From: Bradyrhizobium sp. WBOS07 | GTDB taxonomy: Bacteria; Pseudomonadota; Alphaproteobacteria; Rhizobiales; Xanthobacteraceae | Direction of reading: 5' to 3' | NCBI RefSeq assembly: GCF_024585165.1 | Contig: NZ_CP029008.1 | Location: 1,178,001-1,242,000 of the forward strand | Length of the DNA: 64,000 bases | Part shown: piece after piece, positions 52,304 to 62,217 of the stretch | Layout of the letters: every line of letters starts with the position of its first letter | Position numbering within the stretch: the first letter of the stretch is position 1 | Notes under the pieces: model-generated | The model's database searches: none | Seen by the model: the letters and a program-made list of their open reading frames with translations, nothing else | Told to the model about the DNA's origin: nothing | Program-made: the position numbers and the translations under genes

Positions 52304-53637
52304 GAAAACTCGGCCCCTAGCGAACGCATCATCGGAATGAAATCCGGAAAGCTGGTGGCGATGAAGGCGGTGTCGTCGACCGTCACGGGCTGGTCGGCGG
52401 CGCAGCCCATCACCAGCGCGGACATCGCGATGCGATGGTCCATATGGGTGGCGACCGTGCCGCCGCCGGGAACGTGACCGCGGCCTTCGACGATCAGATC
52501 GTCGCCGGAGATCTCGACCTTCACGCCGTTGACGCGCAGCATGGCGGCGGTGGCCTCGAGCCGATCGGATTCCTTGACGCGCAGCTCGTGCAGGCCGCGC
52601 ATGATGGTGGTGCCTTCGGCGAAGGCGGCCGCCACCGCCAGGACCAGATATTCGTCGATCATCGAGGGCGCCCGCTCCGGCGGCACCTCGACCCCGCGCA
52701 GCTTCGAGGCCCGCACCCGCAGTTTCGCCATCGGCTCGCCGGCATCGCCGCGCGCCTCGCTTTCCTCGATCGAGGCGCCCATCTCGCGCAGCGTGGTGAA
52801 CAGGCCGGTGCGCAGCGGATTGGTCATGACGTCGGACAGAACGACATCGGAGCCCTCGACGATCAGCGCAGCGACCATCGGGAAAGCCGCCGAGGAGGGA
52901 TCGGCAGGCACCACCACGGTGGCGCCGTGCAGTTCGGGCTGGCCCTTGAGCGTGATGCGGCGGCCATGCACGCCCTCCCGCGCCGAGGCGATGTCGGCAC
53001 CGAAATGCTTCAGCATCAGCTCGGTGTGGTCGCGGCTGGCTTCGGTCTCGATGACAGTCGTGGTGCCGGGGGCGGCGAGGCCCGCCAGCAGCACCGCCGA
53101 CTTGATCTGGGCCGAGGCGACCGGAGTGGTGTAGGTGATCGGCAGCGGATCGCGCGCGCCCTGCAGGGTCAGGGGCAGACGACCGCCCTCTCCCCCGGAG
53201 ATGACCTTCGCGCCCATCTTTTCCAAGGGATCGAGGATCCGGCGCATCGGGCGGCTGCGCAGCGAGGCGTCGCCGTCGAAGATCGCCGAGATCGGGCAGC
53301 CGGCGACGGCGCCCATCACCAGCCGGCAGCCGGTGCCGGAATTGCCGAAATCCAGAGCCGCCTTGGGCGTGGCGAAGCCCGCGACGCCCACCCCGTTCAC
53401 CTTCCAGGCGAAATCGCCGGTGCGCTCGACCCTGGCGCCCAGCGCCTGCATGGATTTGGCGGTGTTGAGGACGTCCTCGCCCTCCAGCAGGCCCGAAATC
53501 CTGGTCTCGCCGACCGCCAGCGCGCCCAGGATCAGCGCACGGTGAGAGATCGACTTATCGCCGGGCACCCGTACTTTCCCGGTCAGGGGTCCGCTGGCGC
53601 GAGACTGCAGCGGCCTCGGATGGTCGGAATGAGTCAA
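52300..53637 (-). CDS. aroA: 3-phosphoshikimate 1-carboxyvinyltransferase (EPSP synthase), class II
   Basis: Sixth step of the shikimate pathway and target of glyphosate. Class II features resemble the Agrobacterium CP4 enzyme: [58 protein letters not shown] and [10 protein letters not shown]. At the place where CP4 has Ala100, which gives glyphosate tolerance, this protein has Gly101. The start is placed at TTG 53637 (AAGGA eight bases upstream), giving 445 residues; an in-frame ATG at 53685 is possible but has a poor ribosome site. It overlaps cmk by four bases. Confidence 0.95.
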   Translation of the reverse strand: MTHSDHPRPLQSRASGPLTGKVRVPGDKSISHRALILGALAVGETRISGLLEGEDVLNTAKSMQALGARVERTGDFAWKVNGVGVAGFATPKAALDFGNSGTGCRLVMGAVAGCPISAIFDGDASLRSRPMRRILDPLEKMGAKVISGGEGGRLPLTLQGARDPLPITYTTPVASAQIKSAVLLAGLAAPGTTTVIETEASRDHTELMLKHFGADIASAREGVHGRRITLKGQPELHGATVVVPADPSSAAFPMVAALIVEGSDVVLSDVMTNPLRTGLFTTLREMGASIEESEARGDAGEPMAKLRVRASKLRGVEVPPERAPSMIDEYLVLAVAAAFAEGTTIMRGLHELRVKESDRLEATAAMLRVNGVKVEISGDDLIVEGRGHVPGGGTVATHMDHRIAMSALVMGCAADQPVTVDDTAFIATSFPDFIPMMRSLGAEFS

Positions 53638-53797
53638 GATTGTGTCCTTGGATGAGCCCTGAGGGGACTGCGGCGCAGGTACCACATGGTCCGCGCGCCG
53701 TCACGGGCATGTCGTTCTCCCGTAATGCGCTATTGACAGCGGGCCGCCAACTAGCCAAGTGAAACACCGCTTTTCAGACATTCCCAGGATTCCTGCC

Positions 53798-54205
53798 GTG
53801 GCCAAGTCCGAACTCGGAACCAAACGTATTTGCCCGACCACGGGCAAAAAGTTCTATGACCTCAACAAGAATCCGGTGATCTCGCCTTATACCGGCGAAG
53901 TTGTGCCGATCGCCCCTGTGGCGCCGGCGCGCATGCCCCGCGGCGCGGAGGCCCGGCACGCGGCGACAGCGGATGCTGCGCCCGAGCCGGCAGAGGTCGA
54001 AGAGGTTTCGCTCGAGGAAGCCGACGCCGAGGAGAACACCGGCAAGGTCAAGGCCGTGGTGCCCGAGTCGGAGGACGATATCGAGGTCGACGAGACCCTC
54101 GACGACGACGATGACGATGATTCGACCTTCATTGCCGACGAGGAAGAGGGCGATGAGGACGTGACCGACATCATTGGTGATGTCGGAGGTGATGAAGAGA
54201 CTTGA
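53798..54205 (+). CDS. TIGR02300 family acidic protein (FYDLN domain)
   Basis: A 135-residue protein of unknown function. The N-terminal 35 residues contain the family core KRICPTTGKKFYDLNKNPVI and SPYTGE; elsewhere in the family this is a zinc ribbon with CPxCG pairs, but here only one Cys remains. The rest is disordered and strongly acidic (for example ETLDDDDDDDSTFIADEEEG). The GTG at 53798 with AGGA upstream gives MAKSELGTKR, the family start; a GTG 39 bases earlier is also in frame. Divergent from aroA and followed by tRNA-Ala. Confidence 0.88.
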   Translation: MAKSELGTKRICPTTGKKFYDLNKNPVISPYTGEVVPIAPVAPARMPRGAEARHAATADAAPEPAEVEEVSLEEADAEENTGKVKAVVPESEDDIEVDETLDDDDDDDSTFIADEEEGDEDVTDIIGDVGGDEET

Positions 54206-54299
54206 GATCAGTCCTGATCTGTGAAAAAGGGTGCACCGCGCGAGTCGCCCGGACTCGCCGGTTGGGGTGATCCACCAGATTCACCCCGTCGAGGACTAA

Positions 54300-54372
<73 letters not shown>

Positions 54373-54375
<3 letters not shown>

Positions 54376-54474
54376 CGCTTCGCCCTTCGGGCTACGCGTG
54401 GCGCAGCCACGTCGGAGCCCGAAGGGCGAAGCGTGGTGTCCGGCGTAGCCCGAAGGGCGAAGACGGACTGGTGA
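54373..54474. repeat. Repeat element copy A abutting the tRNA 3' end
   Basis: Begins at the CCA of tRNA-Ala. Its left arm CCACGCTTCGCCCTTCGGGC (54373-54392) is the exact reverse complement of 54417-54436; shifted by a few bases, 54378-54397 is also the exact reverse complement of 54443-54462. Bases 54391-54474 recur at 54541-54624 with one mismatch. Confidence 0.92.
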
Positions 54475-54540
54475 CAATTCCGATCAATTCTATCGACGAT
54501 CCATGTGGAAGCCGCCAATATAGGGCAACCCTCTGTCGGC

Positions 54541-54624
54541 GCTACGCGTGGCGCAGCCACGTCGGAGCCAGAAGGGCGAAGCGTGGTGTCCGGCGTAGCC
54601 CGAAGGGCGAAGACGGACTGGTGA
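54541..54624. repeat. Repeat element copy B, 84-bp direct repeat
   Basis: Identical to 54391-54474 except for A at 54570 in place of C at 54420. The period is 150 bp. Copy B lacks the left arm present in copy A and lies 36 bp before a GIY-YIG nuclease gene. Confidence 0.92.
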
Positions 54625-54660
54625 GGCCCCACCGAACGACTACCCGGGCGATAGCCGTCA

Positions 54661-54903
54661 ATGTGGTACGTCTACATCCTTCGCAGCATCGAATTTCCTG
54701 AGCAGGAATACGTCGGCGCCACAGAGGATTTGAAGCGGCGGATTCCGGAACACAATGCCGGCAAGTCCAGTCACACCGCCAAATTTGGGCCATGGAAGCT
54801 GATCTGGTACTGCGCCTTCCTTAATAAGCATAAGGCGCTCGCGTTCGAGGCTTACTTGAAGTCTCACTCTGGCCGGGCCTTCACGAAGAAGCGGCTTTCC
54901 TAG
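54661..54903 (+). CDS. Small GIY-YIG family nuclease
   Basis: An 80-residue YhbQ/SLX1-like single GIY-YIG domain. Motifs: WYVYILRS (GIY), EYVGATEDLKRRIPEHNAGKS (YIG, with Arg and the following His), KLIWYCAF and FEAYLKSHSGRAFTKKR (metal-binding Glu and Lys-rich end). Small GIY-YIG proteins of this type often occur in several copies per genome in Bradyrhizobium relatives. The repeats just upstream and the tRNA suggest a small mobile module. The target is unknown. Confidence 0.9.
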   Translation: MWYVYILRSIEFPEQEYVGATEDLKRRIPEHNAGKSSHTAKFGPWKLIWYCAFLNKHKALAFEAYLKSHSGRAFTKKRLS

Positions 54904-54908
54904 AACCC

Positions 54909-55370
54909 CTACTCCCCGATCACCGCATTCAGCCGATCCCGCAGCGCCACGATCTCGTCCTTCATCGCGACCAGTTCCGGCACCGAGCAGTGCGAGGCCG
55001 CCAGGATCGACTGCGGCACGCTGCGGGCCTTGTCCTTCAAGGCATGGCCCTGCGGCGTCAGTGCGATCAAGACTTGGCGCTCGTCCTCGCTGGAGCGGGT
55101 GCGCTTGACGAGATGCGCCGCTTCGAGCCGCTTCAGCAGCGGCGTCAGCGTGCCCGAATCCAGGAACAGGCGCTCGCCGATGTCCTTGACCGGCACGTCG
55201 TCGCGTTCCCACAGCACCAGCATCACCAGGTATTGCGGATAGGTCAGGCCGAGCCGGTCCAGCAGCGGCTTGTAGATGCGGTTGAAGGCATGTGCGGCCG
55301 AATAGACCGCGAAGCAGATTTGGTTATCGAGCCGCAGCGGCGCGTCCGCTGCCGATGATTTTCGGGGCAT
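54909..55370 (-). CDS. ohrR: Organic-peroxide sensing MarR-family repressor OhrR
   Basis: Represses ohr until oxidised by organic hydroperoxides. The 153-residue winged-helix protein has the reactive Cys19 in [17 protein letters not shown] and a second Cys in [10 protein letters not shown], as in the two-Cys OhrR group. The DNA-binding part reads [20 protein letters not shown] with wing [14 protein letters not shown]. The ATG at 55370 has GGGAG upstream. Divergent from ohr across an operator region with two 21-bp sites. Confidence 0.95.
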   Translation of the reverse strand: MPRKSSAADAPLRLDNQICFAVYSAAHAFNRIYKPLLDRLGLTYPQYLVMLVLWERDDVPVKDIGERLFLDSGTLTPLLKRLEAAHLVKRTRSSEDERQVLIALTPQGHALKDKARSVPQSILAASHCSVPELVAMKDEIVALRDRLNAVIGE

Positions 55371-55419
55371 GGCGAATCTCCCGGGGTTTGGCCTCATTGT
55401 GCCGCCCGGCGGCGGCATA

Positions 55420-55476
55420 TTCAATTGCGAACAATTAAATGTGAGGCATTGCAATTTCAATTGCGCACAATCAAAT
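55420..55476. promoter_or_regulatory. Two OhrR operator candidates
   Basis: The 21-bp elements at 55420-55440 (TTCAATTGCGAACAATTAAA..) and 55456-55476 (TTCAATTGCGCACAATCAAA..) differ at two positions and lie 36 bp apart. Each contains the AATTG/CAATT dyad expected for OhrR. They sit between the divergent ohrR and ohr starts. Confidence 0.8.
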
Positions 55477-55520
55477 TGCTTGCAATAAACACCGCACCCA
55501 TCGAAACCAGGGAGACGACA

Positions 55521-55946
55521 ATGTCCGTGAACGTGCTCTACAAGACCAGCGCCAAGGCCACCGGCGGCCGCGACGGCCATGCTGCAACCCTCGACGGCGC
55601 GCTCGACGTCAAGCTGGCCACGCCGAAGGAGCTCGGCGGCGGCGGCGGCGCCGGCAACAATCCCGAGCAGCTGTTCGCAGCCGGCTATGCCGCCTGCTTC
55701 ATCGGCGCGATGAAGTTCGTGGCCTCGCAGGGCGGCCCGAAGGTTCCGAATGACGCCTCCGTCACCTCGACCGTCGGCATCGGCCCGCGCTCCGCAGGCG
55801 GCTTCGGCCTCGATATCGACCTCGCGGTCTCGCTGCCGGGCCTTGCCCGCGCCGAGGCCGAGGCGCTGGTCGAAAAGGCCCACCAGGTGTGCCCCTATTC
55901 CAACGCCACCCGCGGCAACGTCGACGTTCGCCTGACGGTCGTCTGA
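55521..55946 (+). CDS. ohr: Organic hydroperoxide resistance protein Ohr
   Basis: Thiol peroxidase that reduces organic hydroperoxides with lipoyl-type reductants. The 141-residue OsmC-fold protein has the peroxidatic Cys in [14 protein letters not shown] and the resolving Cys in [13 protein letters not shown]. The ATG at 55521 has AGGGAG upstream; the frame upstream of it is the operator region. Controlled by the divergent ohrR. Confidence 0.97.
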   Translation: MSVNVLYKTSAKATGGRDGHAATLDGALDVKLATPKELGGGGGAGNNPEQLFAAGYAACFIGAMKFVASQGGPKVPNDASVTSTVGIGPRSAGGFGLDIDLAVSLPGLARAEAEALVEKAHQVCPYSNATRGNVDVRLTVV

Positions 55947-56131
55947 TCGAACGGCGGATTGGCTGGCCCGGGATCCCCCTCGGGCCGGCCGCTTCCGCCA
56001 GAATCCGCATTTGCCACGCCGCGGGATTGCCGCAACGGCGGGCGCATGCGGCCCTACGCCGGGAGCCATTGCTGCTCCCTGCAAACCTCGCTAGGCCTGT
56101 GACCAAACGTCGACACAGGGGAAGCGAAGGC

Positions 56132-57337
56132 ATGAGTTCTGAAGCCGCCACAGGTGCCATGAGCGGACTGCGCGTCATCGATCTCACGCGCGTGCTCGGC
56201 GGCCCGTATTGCACCCAGATCCTCGCCGACCATGGCGCCGACGTGATCAAGGTCGAGCCGCCCGCCGGCGACGAGGTGCGTGAATGGGGTCCCCCCTTCC
56301 ATGAGGAGGACGCGGCCTATTTCGTCGGCATCAACCGCAACAAGCGCTCGATCGGCCTCGACCTCGCCTCGGAAGGCGGCCGCGTCGTGCTGCTGAAAAT
56401 GCTGGAGACCGCCGACGTCCTGATCGAGAATTTCAAGCCTGGCACGCTGGAGAAATGGGGCATCGGCAACGACGTCCTCAGCAGGAAATTCCCGCGCCTC
56501 GTGCATTGCCGGATCTGCGGCTTCGGCGCCGACGGACCGCGCGGCGGCAATCCCGGCTACGACGCCATCATCCAGGCCATGACCGGCATGATCGCCGCGA
56601 CCGGCTCGCCCGAGAGCGGCCCGATGCGGATCGGTGTGCCCCTGGTCGACATCGGCACCGGGCTCTATGCGGCGATCGGCATCCTGATGGCGCTGTCGGA
56701 GCGGCAGCGCTCGGGCAAAGGCCAGTTCCTGGAGACGACGCTGTACGAGACCGGCCTTGCCATCATGCATCCGCACACCGCGAATTACTTCATGCATGGC
56801 AAGCCGCCTGGTCTCACCGGCAACGAGCATCCGAACCTCGTGCCTTACGCGATCTTCCCGACCAAAACCGACAACATCTTCATCGGCGTCGGCAATGACG
56901 GCACCTTCCGCAAGCTCGCCAAGGAGATCGGCAAGCCGGAGCTCGGCACTGACCCGCGTTTTGCCCGCAACAAGGACCGTATCGCCAACCGCGAGGCGCT
57001 GCGCGCCGAGCTCGCCGCGGTGTTCAGCCAGCACGAGGCCGAGCCGCTGTGCAACCGCCTGCTCGCCGCGGGCCTGCCCGCAGGTCCGGTGCAGAAGATC
57101 GACCAGGCGCTGACCAACCCGCACACGATCGCGCGCGGCGATATCATCGAGAAGGACTGGTACAAGGGCGTGGCCTCGCCGATCCGGCTCGACCGCAGCA
57201 AGCCGAGCCTGCGCCGGCTGCCGCCGAAATTCAGCCAGCACGCAGCCGAGGTGCTGGGCGAGTTCGGCTACTCCAAGGCCGAGATCGACGCGATGGTCGA
57301 AAACGGCACGGTCTGCGGCCCTGAGCGCAAGCGCTGA
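56132..57337 (+). CDS. Class III CoA transferase (CaiB/BaiF family)
   Basis: Moves CoA between carboxylic acids through an aspartyl-CoA intermediate. The 401-residue protein has the N-terminal GLRVIDLTRVLGGPYCTQIL, KVEPPAGDEVREWGPPF, NRNKRSIGLDLASEGGR and the catalytic Asp in VPLVDIGTGLYAAIGIL. The substrate is unknown; formyl-, succinyl- or acyl-CoA partners are all possible, and no decarboxylase or dehydrogenase is adjacent. The ATG at 56132 follows GAAGG; the open frame upstream to about 55889 lies over the end of ohr and is not coding. Confidence 0.92.
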   Translation: MSSEAATGAMSGLRVIDLTRVLGGPYCTQILADHGADVIKVEPPAGDEVREWGPPFHEEDAAYFVGINRNKRSIGLDLASEGGRVVLLKMLETADVLIENFKPGTLEKWGIGNDVLSRKFPRLVHCRICGFGADGPRGGNPGYDAIIQAMTGMIAATGSPESGPMRIGVPLVDIGTGLYAAIGILMALSERQRSGKGQFLETTLYETGLAIMHPHTANYFMHGKPPGLTGNEHPNLVPYAIFPTKTDNIFIGVGNDGTFRKLAKEIGKPELGTDPRFARNKDRIANREALRAELAAVFSQHEAEPLCNRLLAAGLPAGPVQKIDQALTNPHTIARGDIIEKDWYKGVASPIRLDRSKPSLRRLPPKFSQHAAEVLGEFGYSKAEIDAMVENGTVCGPERKR

Positions 57338-57373
57338 GGTAGGCCAAACGTCGCTCGTCAAGGTGGTGCGCAC

Positions 57374-57399
57374 CCTCTCCCGCTTGCGGGAGAGGTTTT
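57374..57399 (+). terminator. Terminator after the CoA transferase gene
   Basis: CCTCTCCCGC-TT-GCGGGAGAGG is a perfect 10-bp stem followed by TTTT. The same hairpin sequence is a common dispersed element in alphaproteobacteria. Confidence 0.85.
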
Positions 57400-57627
57400 C
57401 GAACTCGCGGCCCATCGTCCCGCAACTACCCAATACCGCACTGCGGCGCGATCCACGCGGGTGCACCGCGAACGGGGGAGGCTGTCCGCATCGCCTTCGC
57501 CTATTTTCCGGCTTCCCTTTTCCAGCGCTTGCCGCTTTCGTTTCGGCCGCTTACACAGTCATGTGAACGTCATACGGCGCTGCTAGCGCAAGCGCTTCTT
57601 TAGTGGCGGGCAAGGGAGGTTTTCTTG

Positions 57628-58944
57628 ATGGCTCTTCGACATTTTGGTGCGGCAGCTGCTGTTGCACTCACGGTTGGTCTCGGCGCCTCGCCGGCGCTGG
57701 CCGTGACCGAAATCCAGTGGTGGCACGCGATGACGGGCGCCAACAACGACGTCATCGTCAAGCTCGCGAGCGACTTCAACGGTGCCCAGAGCGACTACAA
57801 GGTGATTCCGACCTACAAGGGCAACTACGCCGATACGATGAACGCCGGCATCGCCGCGTTCCGCGCCGGCAACGCGCCGCACATCATGCAGGTGTTCGAG
57901 GTCGGCACCGCCACCATGATGGCGGCGACCGGCGCCGTGAAGCCGGTCTACAAGCTGATGGCCGAGACCGGCGAGAAGTTCGATCCGAAGGCCTATCTGC
58001 CCGCGATCACCGGCTACTACTCGACCTCGAAGGGCGAGATGCTGTCCTTCCCCTTCAACTCGTCGTCGACGGTAATGTGGGTCAATCTCGACGCGCTGAA
58101 GAAGGCCAATGTCGAGATCCCGAAGACCTGGCCCGAAGTGTTCGACGCCGCCAAGAAGCTGAAGGCGGCCGGCCACGCCACCTGCGGCTTCTCCAACTCC
58201 TGGGTCACCTGGGTCAATCTGGAGCAGCTGTCGGCCTGGCACAACGTGCCCCTGTCGACCAAAGCCAACGGTCTCGACGGCTTCGACACCGTGCTGTCCT
58301 TCAACGGTCCGCTCCAGGTTAAGCATCTCGAAAACCTGGTCGAGCTCCAGAAGGACAAGACCTACGACTATGCCGGCCGCACCAACACCGGCGAAGGCCG
58401 CTTCACGTCGGGCGAATGTCCGCTCTACCTGACCTCGTCGGCGTTCTTCGGCAACGTCAAGGCGCAGGCCAAGTTCGCCTTCACCGCGGTGCCGATGCCC
58501 TATTATCCGGACGCCAAGGGCGCGCCGCAGAACTCGATCATCGGCGGTGCCTCGCTCTGGATCATGGGCGGCAAGTCGGCCGACGAGTACAAGGGCGTGG
58601 CGAAGTTCCTGACGTTCCTCTCCGATACGGATCGGCAGGTCTACATCCACAAATCGTCGGGCTATCTGCCGATCACCAAGGCGGCCTATGACAAGGCCAA
58701 GGCAGAGGGCTTCTACAAGGACCAGCCCTATCTCGAGACCCCGCTGCTCGAGCTGACCAACAAGGAGCCGACCGAGAATTCGCGCGGCCTGCGCCTCGGC
58801 AACATGGTGCAGCTCCGCGACGTCTGGGCGGAAGAGATCGAGCAGGCGCTGGCCGGCAAGAAGACTGCCAAGCAGGCGCTGGATGCGGCCGTCGAGCGCG
58901 GCAACACCATGCTGCGCCAGTTCGAAAAGACCGCCGTGAAGTAA
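57628..58944 (+). CDS. ugpB: Glycerol-3-phosphate-type ABC transporter substrate-binding protein UgpB
   Basis: Periplasmic binding protein of an importer for glycerol-3-phosphate or its diesters. The 438-residue protein has a signal peptide ([20 protein letters not shown], cleavage near ALA/VTE), then [20 protein letters not shown], the UgpB-type opening, and [20 protein letters not shown] and [20 protein letters not shown]. The start is the ATG at 57628, eight bases after AGGGAGGT; a TTG one codon earlier is less likely. First gene of ugpBAEC; no ugpQ phosphodiesterase follows. Pho-type regulation is usual, but I see no clear Pho box. Confidence 0.93.
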   Translation: MALRHFGAAAAVALTVGLGASPALAVTEIQWWHAMTGANNDVIVKLASDFNGAQSDYKVIPTYKGNYADTMNAGIAAFRAGNAPHIMQVFEVGTATMMAATGAVKPVYKLMAETGEKFDPKAYLPAITGYYSTSKGEMLSFPFNSSSTVMWVNLDALKKANVEIPKTWPEVFDAAKKLKAAGHATCGFSNSWVTWVNLEQLSAWHNVPLSTKANGLDGFDTVLSFNGPLQVKHLENLVELQKDKTYDYAGRTNTGEGRFTSGECPLYLTSSAFFGNVKAQAKFAFTAVPMPYYPDAKGAPQNSIIGGASLWIMGGKSADEYKGVAKFLTFLSDTDRQVYIHKSSGYLPITKAAYDKAKAEGFYKDQPYLETPLLELTNKEPTENSRGLRLGNMVQLRDVWAEEIEQALAGKKTAKQALDAAVERGNTMLRQFEKTAVK

Positions 58945-58991
58945 GGCGACAAGCGGCAGGCCGGTCGCCCGGCCTGCCGCTCCGGGGCATC

Positions 58992-59873
58992 ATGCAGAAA
59001 CAAGCCATTTTCCAGTCGAAGCTGTTGCCCTATGCGCTGGTTGCGCCGCAGCTCGCGATCGTCCTGATATTCTTCTATTGGCCCGCCTTGCAGGCGATGA
59101 TCCAGTCGTTCCTGCTGCAGGACGCCTTCGGCCTGTCGACCACGTTCGTCTGGTTCGAGAACTATATCGACCTGTTCAAGGACCCCGCCTATTTCGAGGC
59201 GATCCTGCGCACCTTCTTCTTCTCGTTCGCGATCGCGGTGTCGTCGCTGTCGTTCGCGCTGCTGCTCGCCGTGATGGCGGACAAGCCGCTGCGCGGCTCG
59301 ATGCTCTACCGCACGCTGCTGATCTGGCCCTATGCGGTGGCGCCGCCGGTCGTCGGCGTGCTCTGGATCTTCATGCTGCATCCCTCTCTCGGCGTGCTCT
59401 CGCGCTACCTGCGCGCCCTCGGCGTCGACTGGAATCCGCTGCTCGACGGCAACCAGGCCGCGACCCTGATCATCCTCGCCGCCGCCTGGAAGCAGATCTC
59501 CTACAATTTCCTGTTCTTCCTTGCCGGCCTGCAGAGCATCCCCAAGAGCGTGATCGAGGCCGCCGCGATCGACGGCGCTCGCCCGATGCGGCGGTTCTGG
59601 ACCGTGATTTTCCCGCTGCTGTCGCCGACCATCTTCTTCCTCCTGGTCGTCAACATCGTCTACGCCTTCTTCGACACGTTCGGGATCATCGACACCATGA
59701 CCCGGGGCGGTCCGGGCAAGTCGACCGAGACGCTGGTCTACAAGGTCTATACCGACGGCCTGCTCGGGGGGAACCTCGGCAGCTCCGCGGCGCAGTCGGT
59801 GATCCTGATGATCATGGTGATCGTGCTGACGGGCATCCAGTTCCGCTTCGTCGAACGCAAGGTGACCTACTGA
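58992..59873 (+). CDS. ugpA: ABC transporter permease UgpA
   Basis: Inner-membrane permease of 293 residues with six predicted helices (first near [20 protein letters not shown]). The ATPase-contact EAA loop reads [40 protein letters not shown] is typical of UgpA. It is 47 bp after ugpB and 1 bp before ugpE. Confidence 0.94.
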   Translation: MQKQAIFQSKLLPYALVAPQLAIVLIFFYWPALQAMIQSFLLQDAFGLSTTFVWFENYIDLFKDPAYFEAILRTFFFSFAIAVSSLSFALLLAVMADKPLRGSMLYRTLLIWPYAVAPPVVGVLWIFMLHPSLGVLSRYLRALGVDWNPLLDGNQAATLIILAAAWKQISYNFLFFLAGLQSIPKSVIEAAAIDGARPMRRFWTVIFPLLSPTIFFLLVVNIVYAFFDTFGIIDTMTRGGPGKSTETLVYKVYTDGLLGGNLGSSAAQSVILMIMVIVLTGIQFRFVERKVTY

Positions 59874-59874
59874 T

Positions 59875-60723
59875 ATGGTCGAGGAAGAAGGCTTTCGGCG
59901 CTACATCGCCCACATCATCCTTTGGATCGGGATCGCGATCGTCGCCTTCCCGGTCTACCTCGCCTTCGTCGCGTCGACGCAGGATAACGCGGTGATCGCG
60001 AACGGGCAGATGTCGCTGCTGCCCGGCGGCCATTTCCTCCAGACTTACTACCAGACCATCTTCGTCGGCACGAGCGGCTCGACCCGCGAGCCGGTCGGCA
60101 ACATGATGCTGAACTCGCTGGTGATGGCGCTCCTGATCGCGGTCGGCAAGATCGCGATCTCGATCATCTCGGCCTATGCGATCGTCTATTTCCGCTTTCC
60201 GTTCCGGATGGCGCTGTTCTGGCTGATCTTCATCACGCTGATGCTGCCGGTCGAGGTGCGCATCTATCCGACCTACAAGATCGTCGCCGACCTGCACATG
60301 CTCGACAGCTATGCGGGCCTGTCGCTGCCGTTGATCGCCTCGGCCACCGCGACGCTGCTGTTCCGCCAGTTCTTCATGACCGTGCCGGACGAACTGCTGG
60401 AAGCCTCCCGCATCGACGGCGCCGGCCCCTTCCGTTTCTTCTGGGATACGCTGCTGCCGCTGTCGCGCACCAACATGGCGGCGCTGTTCGTGATCCTGTT
60501 CATCCTCGGCTGGAATCAATATCTCTGGCCGCTCTTGATCACGACGCGCGACGATATGCAGACCATCCAGATCGGCATCCGCAAGATGATCACCACCACC
60601 GACGCGCTGACCGAATGGCCGATCGTGATGGCAACCGCCGTGCTGGCCATGCTGCCGCCGGTGCTCGTCGTCGTCGTCATGCAGAAGCTGTTCGTGCGCG
60701 GACTGGTCGAGACGGAAAAGTAA
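59875..60723 (+). CDS. ugpE: ABC transporter permease UgpE
   Basis: Second permease of the importer, 282 residues, with six helices beginning [20 protein letters not shown]. The EAA loop reads [40 protein letters not shown] near the end is characteristic. Almost no gap to ugpA, so the two are surely co-translated. Confidence 0.94.
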   Translation: MVEEEGFRRYIAHIILWIGIAIVAFPVYLAFVASTQDNAVIANGQMSLLPGGHFLQTYYQTIFVGTSGSTREPVGNMMLNSLVMALLIAVGKIAISIISAYAIVYFRFPFRMALFWLIFITLMLPVEVRIYPTYKIVADLHMLDSYAGLSLPLIASATATLLFRQFFMTVPDELLEASRIDGAGPFRFFWDTLLPLSRTNMAALFVILFILGWNQYLWPLLITTRDDMQTIQIGIRKMITTTDALTEWPIVMATAVLAMLPPVLVVVVMQKLFVRGLVETEK

Positions 60724-60737
60724 CAAGTGAGTTTTTG

Positions 60738-61826
60738 ATGGCTAACGTCACCCTGCGCAACGTCCGCAAGACCTATCCCGGCGGCTTCGAGGCCATCAAG
60801 GGCGTCGACGTCGATGTCGGCGACGGACAGTTCTGCGTGCTGGTCGGGCCGAGCGGCTGCGGCAAGTCCACGCTGCTGCGCATGGTCGCAGGGCTCGAGA
60901 CGGTCACCGGCGGCGAGATCGACATCGGCGGCCGCATCGTCAACGGCATCGAGCCCGCCGATCGCGACATCGCCATGGTGTTCCAGAACTACGCGCTCTA
61001 TCCGCATATGAGCGTGTACAACAACATGGCCTACGGCCTGCGCAACCGCGGCATGGCGGAGGCCGAGATCAGGACCCGCGTCGAGCAAGCCGCGCGCGTG
61101 CTCGAGCTCACATCGATGCTGGAGCGCAAGCCGCGCCAACTCTCCGGCGGCCAGCGCCAGCGCGTCGCCATGGGCCGCGCCATCGTGCGCCAGCCGAAGG
61201 TGTTCCTGTTCGACGAGCCGCTCTCCAACCTCGACGCCAAGCTGCGCATCGCCATGCGCGTCGAGATCCGCAAATTGCAGCGCCGGCTCAACACCACTTC
61301 GATCTACGTCACCCACGACCAGCTCGAGGCGATGACGCTCGCCGACATTCTCGTCGTGATGAACGGCGGCCAGGTCGAGCAGGTCGGCAATCCCCTTGAT
61401 ATCTACGAGAAGCCGGCGACCACCTTCGTCGCCTCCTTCATCGGCGCACCGCCGATGAACCTGATGTCGACGCGGCCCGAGGAGATCCGCTCGCAGCTCG
61501 CCGGCAGCGCGGCGGCCGACGCCGGCATTCTCGGCATCCGCCCGGAAGATTTCGTCATCACCGACCAGACCCCGGCCGGCGGCGTCGCCTTGCCGCTGAC
61601 CGTGGAAGCGATCGAGCATGTCGGCGCCGAAACCTTCGTCTATGGCCGCCGCGAGCAGGAAGAGCAGCACGTCGCCGCCACCCCCGGCGAGCTGCCGCCC
61701 GGCGAGATCATCGTCCGCATCCCCGGAACTGAGGCTCCCGCCATCGGCGCGAAAATCCGGGTCGCGGCGGTGCGCAACAAGCTGCATTTGTTCAGCGGCG
61801 ACGGGCGCAAGCGGTTCGAAGCCTGA
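60738..61826 (+). CDS. ugpC: ABC transporter ATP-binding protein UgpC
   Basis: Energises the importer. The 362-residue protein has Walker [20 protein letters not shown]-loop [17 protein letters not shown], signature [16 protein letters not shown], Walker [15 protein letters not shown] and switch His in [12 protein letters not shown]-terminal TOBE/MalK-like regulatory domain ([14 protein letters not shown]) follows. The ATG at 60738 is preceded by only a weak ribosome site; 14 bp separate it from ugpE. Confidence 0.95.
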   Translation: MANVTLRNVRKTYPGGFEAIKGVDVDVGDGQFCVLVGPSGCGKSTLLRMVAGLETVTGGEIDIGGRIVNGIEPADRDIAMVFQNYALYPHMSVYNNMAYGLRNRGMAEAEIRTRVEQAARVLELTSMLERKPRQLSGGQRQRVAMGRAIVRQPKVFLFDEPLSNLDAKLRIAMRVEIRKLQRRLNTTSIYVTHDQLEAMTLADILVVMNGGQVEQVGNPLDIYEKPATTFVASFIGAPPMNLMSTRPEEIRSQLAGSAAADAGILGIRPEDFVITDQTPAGGVALPLTVEAIEHVGAETFVYGRREQEEQHVAATPGELPPGEIIVRIPGTEAPAIGAKIRVAAVRNKLHLFSGDGRKRFEA

Positions 61827-61858
61827 ACCGGTTCCGAAGGGCCGGTACCAAAAAGTGC

Positions 61859-61897
61859 GAAAACAACCCCATGCACAGTAGAAGGGGCTTTGTTTTC
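61859..61897 (+). terminator. Hairpin after ugpC, probable terminator
   Basis: GAAAACAA-CCCC pairs with GGGG-CT-TTGTTTTC across a 13-base loop; the 3' arm is itself T-rich. It lies 32 bases past the ugpC stop. Confidence 0.7.
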
Positions 61898-61924
61898 GTT
61901 CGAGAAATTCATTCGCAAGTTCGC

Positions 61925-62044
61925 CATGCCCGGGCTTGTCCCGCCTGCGCGGCCGAAGCCGCTTCGGCGCGGCGAAGGCCCGGGCGTCCAGGTTATTGGC
62001 GCAACGAGCAAGGTCGTGGATGGCCGGGACAAGCCCGGCCATGA
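61925..62044. repeat. Palindromic repeat, CATGCCCGGGCTTGTCCCG type (second copy)
   Basis: CATGCCCGGGCTTGTCCCG at one end faces CCGGGACAAGCCCGGCCATG at the other, with GCCGAAGCC/GGCGAAGGC inside. Related to 13458-13541. Confidence 0.85.
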
Positions 62045-62104
62045 TGATCCGGAAGCATCTCATTCGATATCGGCCGGAGCCACGGGCTGAATCGCTCATC
62101 CACA

Positions 62105-62217
62105 GCGTTCCGGCTACCTGCTTGAACCCACACGGGAACATGCCCATATTGCTGATCAAGGGGTGCCAGTACGGGCCCCGACACACCAAAGTCGCTTCTG
62201 CGAGGACTTTGTAAACT
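62105..62217 (+). promoter_or_regulatory. ROSE-type RNA thermometer in the hsp20 leader
   Basis: The last hairpin (62188-62210) buries the ribosome site: AAAG pairs with CUUU, then U62192-A62206, C62193-G62205, a bulged G62194, C62195-G62204 and U62196-A62203. UCGCU opposite AGGA with a bulged G is the ROSE signature (UYGCU). Upstream stems CCC/GGG (62130-62139) and GGGG/CCCC (62160-62179) fit the multi-hairpin ROSE layout; their exact limits are uncertain. Heat would open the last stem and free the AGGA. Confidence 0.85.
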
